Shown here: positions 1-11,463 of the stretch, in pieces
Layout: each line of letters starts with the position of its first letter
Numbering within the stretch: position 1 is the first letter of the stretch
NCBI GenBank assembly: GCA_903813345.2
Contig: CAIIXF020000391.1
Location: forward strand, 1 to 64,000
From: Owenia fusiformis
Taxonomy: Eukaryota > Annelida > Polychaeta > Sabellida > Oweniidae
Length of the DNA stretch: 64,000 nt
Direction of reading: 5' to 3'
Position numbers and translations under genes: made by a program
The notes under the pieces: generated by a model
Database searches by the model: none
What the model saw: only the letters and a program-made list of their open reading frames with translations
What the model was told of the DNA's origin: nothing

Positions 1-63
1 CATAACGATTGACAGCTACTTCGACGTTTTATATAATCGTTATCGTTCAGGAATTCACACACT

Positions 64-2214
64 CTAGCAAAGTCTGAAATTCGGTACCGTTATCGTCTTA
101 TCGCAGAACTTTACACCACATGGAAAAGTAATTGTTTTCGTGCAAGTCCTTAGACACGGGTACTTAACTGTTATAAACCAAACCTTCTTTTCACAAATCT
201 TCCAGCATGGGAACGTTATCGACTTCGTGCATGTTTTCACACCACAAGGAAGTATTTTCTTGGTGCATCTACAGGGTATAACTCCAAAGATGGCCATGAC
301 GGCCTTCCGGTAGGCGTGGCACCTTACGTTGAATAGTCTACACGTTGCAGCTTTGGCCCCGTAGTAGATGCCCTCCTCGCAGCGGCACCAGTGGAGCAGT
401 GGCCCAGGGGAAGTAGCCGCACATTCTATACAATGGTCATGCTTCAAACAAGCCTCGTCTAAAGCATCGATTGGTGGGTATTTTTTCCTAAATTATAGGC
501 CAAAAATAAATTAAAATGATTGTTACGCATGAAGATAAAGCATATCTTCTAATTTCTTCTCAGTGTAATAGCGTATTACAATGATTTTAACCAGAAGCAA
601 AATGTGGGCTCTGGTTAGATGTAAGGCGTAATGGACACCATTCACAGTCAGGGATAAAATATGTATCATTGACCTTGAAGGGACTGATGTGCAAGAATAT
701 AAGGAAATCAGCGAGGGTTGCAATGATTATTTGTCCCGCATGGTGATAGTGAAACCACTGATAATGGGGATTTGGCGGTCAATGAAGACCTAGAAAAACA
801 ACTCTCTTTTATTTTTTTGGAAGTCACTCAAAGCTCAGACCGAAACATGTCTTGACGATCTATACTATTAGTGATGCTGCGGCACTCTTAAATGAATTAT
901 TCTTCAAGAAATGTCGGGAGTCAAAATCAAACAGCTAAGCTGCAGTTTGATGTATAGATGCAAACGGGGCTAGAATCCAATGTCATTTCATAAGGAAATA
1001 TTTGCTGAAGTCAGTAGCTAATAATTTCTATCTGTCTCTGTTTTGTTCCTGTCATTTTCATATTTGTCTCCGGTGAAAACAACTGAACATAAACATCTCA
1101 TCCACTATATTGCTTCTTCCAGGTAATCTTCTAATCTCTGCATTACCACCTTTAAATTTACTTTGCATGATACTTCCACAACACTGAACACCGTATTCTA
1201 TAGTATTCATGTGAGCGCTCCAATCGAACACTTACCTACACGCGGCTATCCCCAAGGCGCAACTGCAGCCCGGTTTTCCGAATTGCGTGTTATCTGCGCC
1301 ACACCACGTGCCGTAGTCACCTAAACCTCGCTTAAGTCGTGCTAGCTCTGTTCTATCGGACGCCTGTCCCGATGAAGCATGCTGCTCATATATGTTTTCC
1401 GCAACTTCACGTTTTAGCATGGAATCTATCTTTTCCTTTAGAAGGGCATCGGTGGCTTCATCGTCAAGTTCATTGATGTTATCATCATTTAACAGAACTT
1501 CCTCGTTTGCTTGCTTCGAAGCATCGTCTAGCTCAAGTTGATACGGATCGTTAATAACCCCTTCAACTTTTATCTGCAAGCCAAGTAAACTATCTATGGT
1601 ACATTCTGTACATTATTATAAATAGATAGGTAAAAGTTGGTGTAAAATGTAAAATAAAATCTGTACATGGGCTCGAAAAGAAACCATTGGCCTTTCTTGC
1701 CATACATACGATAAAGAAATGCCACGTGGTATTGATTCCTGAAAGATGGGAGAAGTGTTAAACTTGTTGTTTCTTTTTGCGATCATAGATTGATCATGAA
1801 ACATTGTGGGTTTGTTTACAATATACCTCAGGACCGGTCAGGTAGTGGCGTTCCTTGCTGTGTTGTCTAATGCTCGCTGGCGTTCTCTCATTTTGCCACT
1901 TATGGTTATAATTTTTATAAACACACTTTAAAACTTTCATGGTAAGGTTCGACTCGTTTTGGCTATTTTAGCATTGAAATATTAAAATTATTTTTTGTCA
2001 CATAGATCCTCCATGACACAGTTCGAGTCAATTCCAAAGATTCACCACAATAACTTATCATCTATTTAGTGGGATGTATTCTCAGCGAGCGAGGAAAATA
2101 ATACTAAGCAACCATAATTTTCAAAATGAAAAAATATTTTAGTAAGTAAAGGTCATATCTTACTCCTGTCAGGCTGAACACAATTAAGAGTCCAAGTATT
2201 GGAAACAAATCCAT
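64..2214 (-). CDS. Secreted phospholipase A2-like protein with C-terminal Cys-repeat tail (3 exons)
   Basis: Assembled from splice signals. Exon 1 is 2214-2164, exon 2 is 1573-1236 and exon 3 is 487-64 (stop TAG). Intron 1 (phase 0) has donor GTAAGA and an acceptor ending TTGCAG; intron 2 (phase 2) has donor AG|GTAAGT and an acceptor ending TTTAG. The frame stays open across both joins and gives 270 residues. Residues 1-17 form a hydrophobic signal peptide, with G at -3 and +4 of the ATG. Residues 18-97 are an acidic propeptide, Lys98-Arg99 is a likely furin-type site, and the mature chain would start at Gly100. Around residues 105-109 lies YGTWCG, the calcium-loop position; at 141-149 lies EACLKHDHC, the secreted PLA2 active-site helix with His146-Asp147. 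Residues 201-270 are a basic Cys-repeat tail. By family it would hydrolyse the sn-2 ester of phospholipids outside the cell. Activity is uncertain: the second catalytic Asp seems to be Glu, and the calcium loop lacks the usual second Gly. Nothing shows a venom role. No AATAAA is visible before the window edge. Confidence 0.8.
67..276 (-). repeat. Coding repeats: PC-x-C-x-K-x-I tail of the PLA2-like protein
   Basis: Residues 201-270 of the PLA2-like protein consist of about five degenerate units of 9-17 residues. Each begins Pro-Cys; the full-length units have a second Cys 4-5 residues after the first, then Lys and a beta-branched hydrophobic stretch such as ITF or ITV. Units start at Pro201, 210, 223, 240 and 252, and a short cap starting at Pro265 ends in Cys270. 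The segment has eleven cysteines and many lysines. Units 2 and 5 (GVKTC and GVKFC) are also alike in DNA, which points to internal duplication. The tail lies beyond the usual PLA2 core. A disulphide-bonded beta-repeat that binds a surface or polyanion is an inference only. Confidence 0.75.
2164..2214 (-). CDS. Exon 1 of the PLA2-like gene (signal peptide)
   Basis: This 51-base exon starts at an ATG with a strong initiation context and encodes 17 residues, with hydrophobic core FPILGLLIVFSLTG. It ends exactly at a GTAAGATATG donor in phase 0, which matches the phase-0 acceptor of exon 2, 590 bases downstream. The frame is open further upstream, so an earlier start is possible, but only this Met puts the hydrophobic stretch at the N-terminus. 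The leader exon could belong to a different transcript; RNA data would settle this. Confidence 0.65.
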
Positions 2215-5200
2215 TCCTTTGGCGAAGACTTTCAGCAAATCCTTCTGCTGCGTACGATGTGTGCACGTTGGCAAATATGCCCATGTGTAGCATGCAGACA
2301 ATTATATCTATTTTCTGACAATATGTTCCTAAAGTAAGGGATGGGATCACAAGTTGATGAAGTAAATTAGTATTTTAAGCATCGATCCATATGTCAAGTT
2401 CGACAAATTTTGATACGTTCCCAGAGAGAATAGTTGTTCTTTCGGCGTACGTGCTCTTAGCATGTGCATATTTAATAATTTGTCATAAAAACTATAAAAA
2501 CATTTGATTTCAATAGAATAAAATTCCTGTTTATGTGTCTATAAAGTTGCAGTAATACTCACTACATGCGTGGATGCAGATGGATGCCATATCATTTAAA
2601 GGGGTTAATATTAATATTTTCATCATAAATAGCTATAAAATATTTTGAATAATATGAAAGTTGCACAATCAACAGACTTTTTGGTAATTATAGGAGCCTA
2701 GAAAAACATCGATCGTGTGGGAAGCTAATGGATTCCTTTATTTGTGTATTTTACATATCGTTGTGAATTCAAAATATCTTAGGATTACTGTGGAGGATTT
2801 GGACTTTAAAAGTATATAGCAGTATGTGTGATTTGACAATTGATACACTCCCCTCCAAATGTTTGGCAATTATTACTCCACCATTGGATTACGTGTTAAA
2901 GCCTCGTTATGTTTGAGTTCATATTTTCATAATCTGTTAGACAAAACTACTTTTACCGCTGCAAACATAAATTGGACATCATTTCCAATACCTCCAATTT
3001 TTGGACAATTACAATAGGCAGGAAAGTGTTGATTAATTTTTTAAAATCAACATTCGAATGTAAACCAATGGAAATGGTAGGTTTGCCGCAAGTCAAATAT
3101 ACAGAATATATATATCCATCCATTTAAGTAGAGAATTGAATTATCTAATTTTATTCAACAAAAATTGTTATGTTTCAAGAAAGTTCAAGTTATGTTCAAG
3201 AAAGTTCAAGTTATGTTCAACAAAGTCATTAGTTACAAGTATATACTTTTAGAGGGATGTATACCTGCCTGGTGGAATCATCTCAATTTCTAGTCACTTT
3301 TATCATAATTTTCAACCAGAAAAACAAAGTAATAAAGTATTGTACGGTATTCTATTACACTATTTGAGAATGTTTTTATGGAGTTTTGTAATGTGCTTAT
3401 TGATACTTAATATAGAACGCACATTGCTGTTTGAACAATTGGAAAACATTAAATATGGTGCCTATCGTTATATACTTACAATTTTCTATCGCATTAAAAA
3501 CGAAATAAAAAGATGATAATGCGACATAAAAATGATGATCTTCAGATGAAGCTTTGAGTGGATTCAACGCACGAAGTCGATTATATTTAAGTGGGCGTCA
3601 ACAAACATCGATAATCAAGCTAGGCCATCAGAAAAACAAAATGCAAAAACTCATTTCCTCCCTTACCCACGTGGACAGTCATTAACTCCCGACCCTTTTA
3701 CGTGTTACCGATTTACTCCTTCCGAATGTTAAAGTTTTCGTTTGTAGGAATTTTAAAAACTCAAAAATCTTACAACTCACAACATTTACTTAATATTAGT
3801 TGAAGTTATTAGACTGACATCTTTATCACCGCCAATATGCTATTCAAGCACACATTTATCTGAAGTTCTATAATTTTAATTTTTAGATGGCGTCAGATTC
3901 TTTGCGAAAATTACAAAAATCTCACAAACATAACATCGACTATAAAATGCATCACTGCTATTATCTCCGAGGACATACTTGATGCTTGTTGTGCGTTTTT
4001 TAAACTACCTAATATTTTGTGAAATCAAACAATAGTCAGGAAAATAGAACGAACCAAAGACGGGGACTTATTGTTGCAGAAAAATATACGTTTAAGCGTC
4101 TGGAGTATGGTTATAAGATATCTTATCGTTGCATCGTATCTGCTATATGGTTCAAATAGTTTTAATAAATCAAATTGGTCGTTACAAGTTAACTCCATCA
4201 ATATCATTTTCGATATAAGAAATAAAGTAATTGGATTTATTCATATTAGACAAACTGCCAATAACTAAACCATACTGATGATATTCAGTCGGTTTTAATA
4301 AGTGAAGCCAAGTAAATTTGGGGATTACAAGACATTTAGTGAATATTAGAACTGATTAGTATTTTGGTATGATTAGGTGGTCATTTTGGATTTCCGTCCG
4401 AAATATTGTGTCTGTAAAGTCTTGTCTATACGTCTCAATACAATGTTTGATGAATTGATCCGAAAAGGAATGGTGCTTGGCATAAAAGTCTAGAACTGAT
4501 TAGTGTAAGGACCTTCTGGTACTCTGCTTCAAAAACTGTCTATTCTCTTCTAGGATGCGATATTATTTACCCTGTGTCTTGTTTCCCTAGAATGTTGCTA
4601 ACCTAGCTAACTTGGAGCTATATGACGTGCAAGTGTTGACAGAAACTCGTGTTTAGCCTTAAAAACAAACTTAATAATTTCAAAACCACATCAAGATGTT
4701 GATTATTTCAACAACAACCAGTAAGAGAATAACAAATTGACAAAATTAAGATTAATGATCTTACACCCAAACCCGGGTATTAATTTGGCATACGCGGACT
4801 CGTTCTCCATGTGAAATCCGCGTCAAAATATTAAATGTTAACCGCATTTATGCATTAACTGTAAAAAGTGAAACACGTCCAAACGTTAAATCATCAGCTT
4901 TCAACTTTCGACCACGTACCATTTGGATTATTTCGAGGCAATAGTTCCAGTGGATATTTTTGAGCTCAATACTCAAGTGTACTTGTTGGACTTCACCTTC
5001 CTTACCCTCTCCAGGATGTATCTTAGTTAATTCACACTGGTTGCATCTCGTCGTTCCATCAGCCAAGTCCGCCTATTAAAGCAGTCCATCATTTTGACAG
5101 ATATCAAGCAATAATAGCTAACTCCAATTATTAGTTCTGACAAAGACAAATGTCTTATTAGATTATGGCATTGGTTTATGAGCCAAGGCACTGAAATGAA

Positions 5201-5358
5201 TAATAACTAGAATATTCACGAGAGCAATCAGTCCAAATATAAGGGGCACATCTTCGAGCGTGGAGTGGATGGCCAAAAAGTGCACAAATTGCACGAGATT
5301 CATGTTAGGGAATATGTATGTTATACTGTTTGACTGGTACTTTTCATAGAATCTCATA
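2215..5358. other. Non-coding stretch upstream of the PLA2-like gene
   Basis: AT-rich sequence with no gene that I can support. It would hold the promoter of the minus-strand PLA2-like gene. A TATA-like AGATATAAT on the minus strand lies about 90 bases upstream of the ATG, but it is too weak to call. It contains a short 21-bp tandem repeat at 3168-3228. The open frame at 4848-5066 is discussed under rejected items. Confidence 0.5.
3168..3228. repeat. 21-bp tandem repeat, about 2.5 copies
   Basis: The unit CAAGAAAGTTCAAGTTATGTT occurs twice in a row from 3176, flanked by partial copies on both sides. It is a small local duplication with no apparent coding role. Confidence 0.8.
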
Positions 5359-5504
5359 CAGGCCTGTAGCGAGAGGGGCCTTGAGTGAACCTGCCCCAAA
5401 AAAATATTTCAAAATAATACATTTTTCGAAGTTGTCAAATATGAACCCCCTGGATTCTCTGAAAAGTCACCCCCCCCCCTTGGCAAAGGATGACTCGGGG
5501 TCTG
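5359..5504. mobile_element. C-tract non-autonomous element, copy 1
   Basis: This sequence resembles the element at 50647-50861 at both ends and in the core. The left end reads CAGGCCTGTAGCGAG, the middle has GAACCCCCTGG, then a run of ten C followed by TTGGCAAA. The flanks TCATA (5354-5358) and TCGTA (5505-5509) look like a 5-bp target duplication with one later change. The terminal inverted repeat has decayed more than in copy 2. No protein is encoded. Confidence 0.6.
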
Positions 5505-5509
5505 TCGTA

Positions 5510-8500
5510 TCATAAGGGAATATACACTTATCTTCAAAAATATTTGTTTGAGAATTCCAATTTTGCCGTTTTCGTTGTTCAAGAGCACTTTACTAATTGT
5601 CGGCATATAAGCAGTTTTACTGAAGAGCCGCTTGTGCTAAAACCCCTCTGGCTTTTCGGAAGGTACAGAATGAAAGTGAAGATATATTATCTGAAACCAA
5701 TTTGTTTATTTTTTACCTTTGGGGAGAACCTTTCAATCTAAAGCACATCATTTGATTTGGGGCTTCAGTTTATATTAAAACACAACCTCCAGTGTATGAG
5801 GCTGTCTTAATCGGGTTTAAAAATAAAAATCGACGCCTAGTCATAAAAAGTGCAATGATTATCCAGCAAGATCTATTTGTTAGTTCATTTTGGTCGAAGT
5901 TTACAATGTTAATTGTTTACCGCTATTTCACTATAGGTTGTCTGCTAGCGGTGTGCAGTTAGCCGTTTACGTTGGCATGAGCTGTTTACTGTTTTTAAAT
6001 CATTTGTTAGAAGATACTTTGACTCAGTGCTTTCGAAGTGTTGTTTAGGAGCTCACTATCGGAAAATGAAGTTTTCCATTCATCGAATGAGCTGAGCATA
6101 ACATGAATTAATACTATTCGGACTAACAAATCAATTGCCAACTTCCACATTCGATCAACTCAACATTGAACGGTAACCTCAAAAGTACATTTGACCTGAA
6201 TGATCTACTATTGTTTATTGTATAGCTAAGTACATCAAACTGAATATTAAAATGGTACAGAAGTTGAATGTCTGAAACTGAGATATCATCATGCCCTGAT
6301 CCATGGGCTTTCAATAGTTGCCCATGCCTGATCGTACCATTTTGCCCACATAGTTATTCAAGAAAAATCAGGAAAATGAACGCACCGATACAAAAAATCT
6401 ATCAAAGTTGAATTTATCGTCACTCTGGAACTTCAACATTGATACACCCCATACCCCACGAGTGACGAACGTATTGCTGAGATAGAACGAGGTATCAGAT
6501 AGAACGAGATAGACTAGATAGTTAAAGACGTGCTGGAAGACTCCCAAGAGAGAGTCCATGTATATTTATGTAACACTCAAAATAACAAGATGTTAGTTTT
6601 GTTAATTGAAAACGTGTTGACAAGGGGTGAAATAAGAAAATAAGTATTCCGGAACGACATTCCCGATGACTCACTAAGAATATGAGAGTTGAAAACCATC
6701 TTCGTTGGTTGAATTACGGCCCCATTGCTTTAGGTTTAATTGGAGATCATACTTGTGTTATGAAAAGGGAACCCCAGTAACAGTTAGCCTGTAACAACGT
6801 TGGTCACATTTTCTGTTGTCCCTTAGGGCTAAGAATCATCTACCATCAAGTGACCATGAACATTTAGATCAAACCCTAACAAAACATTGCGTTAAGAGTG
6901 ACTCTTAAAACAATGCAAGGATGCAATTAATGAGTTCCAAGATCACATTACCATCTATCAGCAGGTGCGATAGAAAACTCTAATGAATAAAATATAAGGT
7001 GTGATATGACAATTTGTAATTCTAAGTAAAATTCATTACTGGAAATTCTTCAGTTACGTGTAATATTTCAAACCCACGTCTAAGATAGAAGATACATGCT
7101 CTATAATAATGCATTACCTTAATTACTTATCAAGTAAAGAACACCTGAGCACATTACCTGGGGCTTAATCCCTGTTTTAAGGTTCGTGTTCACATACAGT
7201 TATCACGAAGAGATGCGAATTGAGAAGAATTGGCTTTGACAGGTTTCGAGTTATAATAAGTCAAAAATTATGAGTTTTTGTTTTTCTGGCTTCTGTGTTC
7301 TTTACGAGCTGACAAAATGTCAGTCATGTATGTATGGATGATGTTGCCGAGAATCAGAATACTGATTGCAATTTGTGAATCCCTGGGTTCATGATCCAGG
7401 ACGTGATGACATCTATCGTCATCTTCAGAAACCATTTTAACATAACCTCACTCTGGTCAAATAGTTCGTATTCCTTTTAAGGACGCCGTCACTTCAATGA
7501 TTTTGTTCAATATAATGTAAATGTTTTGATTAACTTATTTTGTAAGAAAGGTCTCTTAGGAGTTGATTATTCATATCAGTAGAGAACGTCCAGTAAGCTT
7601 TAATGAATCAACCAACGTTGTGTCAAATATGACATGAAAGCTCAAAAAGAAACTGACATTTTGCCTAATCAAGTGAAGAATTACTCTCGAGAATGTTTCT
7701 GATGTACATGTATACAGCAACTGTTGAGGCTTCATGTATATGTTTTCCCAGTTGGGCATTGGAATATCAAGGATGTTCACTTTAGCCAAGTCAACCTTAA
7801 TCTGTAGATTTGTTTTCTGCTTCGACCTTTGGATCAAATTTAATTTGCTGAATTATTCGACCATTTCCAAATAAATGTTCATTCCGTGGCCTCTATTTTC
7901 ATAATCTAATCATTCAATGCTGTAGCAAGTTTCTTGTAGCATTCTGCCATAGCATAAACGCTTATTTGTTATTGACATAGCAGTGGACTGCTTTGGTGAT
8001 ACAGAGGGCAAGATTGAAAAAGTCTTAGGTAAACACAGTCTGTTTGGTCAACATGAGGAACATTATTGGTTCTGTCTCGAGGCGTAATAGAAAACCTTCG
8101 ATATCGCGAATCTCTTACCACCAGAGTGGTGAGCAAAGGCTAGGAAAATACTAGATATGTTTCTCAGCGTTGTCCATGACGAAAACATATTCTCGGTAAA
8201 GAACAAAAACGAGCAATTAGTGAACATATTATAACCATCATAAGTATAGTCGCGTGACACGTGCACTGAATCTGTGGAAAACAGCTTTTTCAAAGCAGCC
8301 AAAAAAGAAAGAAACATATGTTCAGTTTGTTATTGCCTTTTTTTAGTTAAGTACCTTGGTAATGTTGATTTAAACGTTGTTTGTCTATTGGGACCACATG
8401 TTCCAACTATCACCTCTTCCTCTTAGACGTTACTGTCTCCAACTGTAACTCGTTATTCATAAGTGGAACGGGGGCTCTCACGGAGTTAACCCACTGATAC

Positions 8501-11149
8501 AATTAACCTTCATTATATGTCCCGGTGATTAATTTGTTGTGATAACCAATCACTTATAGACTAAATATCTCATATCTCTAATATATAACATAAAAAATAA
8601 ATTGGCGCGATATTTGTTGATACTATGTTAGTTTTCAACAGTCTCGCTATTAGTCAATTTGAAGCTCATTCAACAATCATCACAGTTCTCGAATGTTTGT
8701 GTTTTGAAATTAAATATTTTAAACAGTCAGCGATAACCATGGTAACTAGGTCCCTACGGTTAAAATTGTAACTTGAACATCTAAGAATGTTATTCTACAT
8801 GACTGAAGAGGTTTTTATAGAGTCATTTTAACCCAGATTGTAATTACTTTGATGGGCTATGGAACAAATATCATCAAATTAAGATTTCATTTGATCAGAT
8901 TTGGCAATTTCCAAATTCTGATATGGAATAATTGTGTTTGATTTCTTTGATCTTCTGCTTTAATACGACACAGTTTCAAATTCAATTTGAGTCATGACAA
9001 AGTGTTCATTTTCGTTCTGATTATTGGTTACATTTGTTTGATCTGATCTGATTGGAAAGTTCTTATCAATCTAGCTATACTGAACCTTAATTCCCATCCC
9101 CTTTCACAATTTGCTTGAAAATATGTAATTCCAGATGAGATCATTTAAATTGTATGTGGGTACTATGACACACCGGTAAGGCAAAAACAATTTTCCCAAA
9201 TCCTACATTACATATATTCAGTGAACAATCACGATGGTACGACGATACGACACGCAAAGATTTTGTTAAGAAAACCTGAGACGAGATGACAGTGTGATAA
9301 CGTCAATGTGCATTAGAGAAGCTTCATGGGCAAACATACAACAGTGTTTATCATGTCACTGCCAGGGTGTAACAACAAGAGTGAACGAAGCCAAATGTGA
9401 CAGCTGTATCCAAAGTACATATTTTTTTAATTGTTGTATATTTTTGAAGCCCTATTGACAGATGCTGATAAACATCTCCTTAAAGAGTTGAATGGCATAA
9501 GACGTTCAGTGAAGTCACATCATCTAACAAGCATGTAGGCCAGACTGATCAACAGAAAGATAACACATATAAAAAACCTTCAAATGTACATACTGTAAAA
9601 TAGTTGACTATTAATCAACGATAACCGATGTAAAAATAAATGTGCTCTTCTTTGTACAATTCAAATCATCCCCGACTAACAGATTATTAGATACATTTGA
9701 TGATGTATTGATGTACTATATCAATTAAAGAAATCAATCAAGGGATCGTGCATGCATCTGAGCTGTCAGAGCATGAACTGACAGCAGTGTGTGTTAGCAT
9801 GCAATCTTAGTATGACCAACTCGAATAGATGTATTTGGAGATTACAAAGATGACCATTGTAAATGTGTATGATTTATTAAAGAGACAGGCTTGCACGGAA
9901 AAGCTGCAATACTGATCATGAAAATAAAAATAGCACAGTAACTACAAGTAACGTGTAACATTTCAAGGAATACATGATAAAATGTTTGAAAATGAGGGCT
10001 TTAGCAGTAACATAGCAACAAACTGTGACATCATCGAGGTGGAATAAAACAATTAGCACTTGCTAAAAAAGTTAATCTTCCACAATATCCGTGCTACTGC
10101 CTGCAAACTCGGCAGCCATCGGGACAATACACAATCCGTGGAATCTGTCAGAATTACTCGAATTCTAAACATCGACGAAAGTTATATTTTATGTAGATTT
10201 TTAATTAAATTCTGGTTTCTTCAGACCAGTTTATCACTTTCATAATTCTATTAAGCAAATTACTCATATTCATGTTAACGGTCCGCGGTATTTAATTAAG
10301 ATTAAGAGACGAATTGGTATTAGTCACTTGACTTTATGTCTTTCTAAGATACGATATAGGACGGAACAAATGCTCAGAAACGATGACATTTCGCCAAAAT
10401 GAATCTTATACAACTCATGGGTCGTACTGAGATTCAATTAATATTTGTAATTAGAACAAATTTAGAAAAATTGCTTTAAAATCTGTCTAATTCATTATAA
10501 TGAATTTTATCAGTTTCATCCTTCTTTGACTTGACTGATGTTATCGCATTCACCCAGCACCCCCGCCGCGACACATTGGGGAACTGATCTAGGTCAGTGA
10601 CTGCTGTTATCGTATATTCGCAGCTTCTCCAGATATTATTGTGACACTTGGGTTTGTAATTGTATCACTTAGAGTCAAGTAGCTCTCATTGAAAACCACT
10701 ATGTGTAAACATTGAAAAAATTCCCAACACCACAATGCAGTTTCCAGTTGGCATTGAAAGATAACGTGGTCTTTTATCGTTTACCATTAAACGTTCTTTC
10801 ATCAAACAATGGCTCCGTGTCCTAATAAAGATTTATGTTATGTTACTGTGGAGAAGGAAATCGGACGAATAAACATCTTTTTTCTAATCATCATAAAACT
10901 TGGATGAATGTTAAAAGGAGATTGATTCTTTGGTATCAAAAGCCAGTGCCTTGTTATTAATACTTTACAATCGTGTCTTTACAAGTAGCAACTCCATAGT
11001 TTCTTCAGTTGCTCTATCATAAATGATATAAAAAGTACATAAAACTAAAGTAGACTATTACTGTATCATAGACATTCGAACATATTACTGTAACGCCATT
11101 TTAAAATATTCAGTAATCAGACCACGGGGTCTAATGTATTGATTTCTCC
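5510..11149. other. Non-coding stretch, nothing recognised
   Basis: About 5.6 kb of AT-rich sequence without a supportable exon, RNA gene or repeat array. Open frames here are short, with no domain or codon pattern. A slightly GC-rich patch near 10550-10620 has no clear reading frame. Confidence 0.5.
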
Positions 11150-11454
11150 CAAGGAGGATTGGCTCCCAGGATCGAAACTCGATATTTTCCAACAATGAAA
11201 ACGTCGAAATGTCGTTATTTTCTGAAATTAAAACCGACTATAAATTCAAAATAAACAGTTCAAAAGATTCGAACCAATATCTCGATCATTTCTTGTGAGT
11301 TTTGGAATTTTTCGTTTGGAAATAAGACCAAAATTCACGATTTAAATGTTGAAGTGAACAAAATGGCGGCTGTTTGAATTCGAATTTTGTATTACGACAT
11401 ACTCATATATGGGACAGAATATCGGTGGTGCACTCTGGGAGCCAATCCTCCTTG
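11150..11454. mobile_element. Mutator-like MITE with 9-bp target duplication
   Basis: The ends are a perfect 20-bp inverted repeat, CAAGGAGGATTGGCTCCCAG at 11150-11169 and its complement at 11435-11454. The element is flanked on both sides by the identical 9-mer GATTTCTCC (11141-11149 and 11455-11463). Total length is 305 bp with no transposase, so it is non-autonomous. Nine-base target duplications are characteristic of the Mutator superfamily; assignment to that superfamily rests on this and is an inference. Intact ends and target duplication suggest fairly recent insertion. Confidence 0.85.
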
Positions 11455-11463
11455 GATTTCTCC

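Noticed and set aside
4848-5066. 72-codon minus-strand frame with protein-like composition and an internal GGTAAGG donor
   Set aside because: It might be a small exon (about 5079-5013), but the acceptor is weak, the protein is not recognised and there are no partner exons. Too little to list as a gene.
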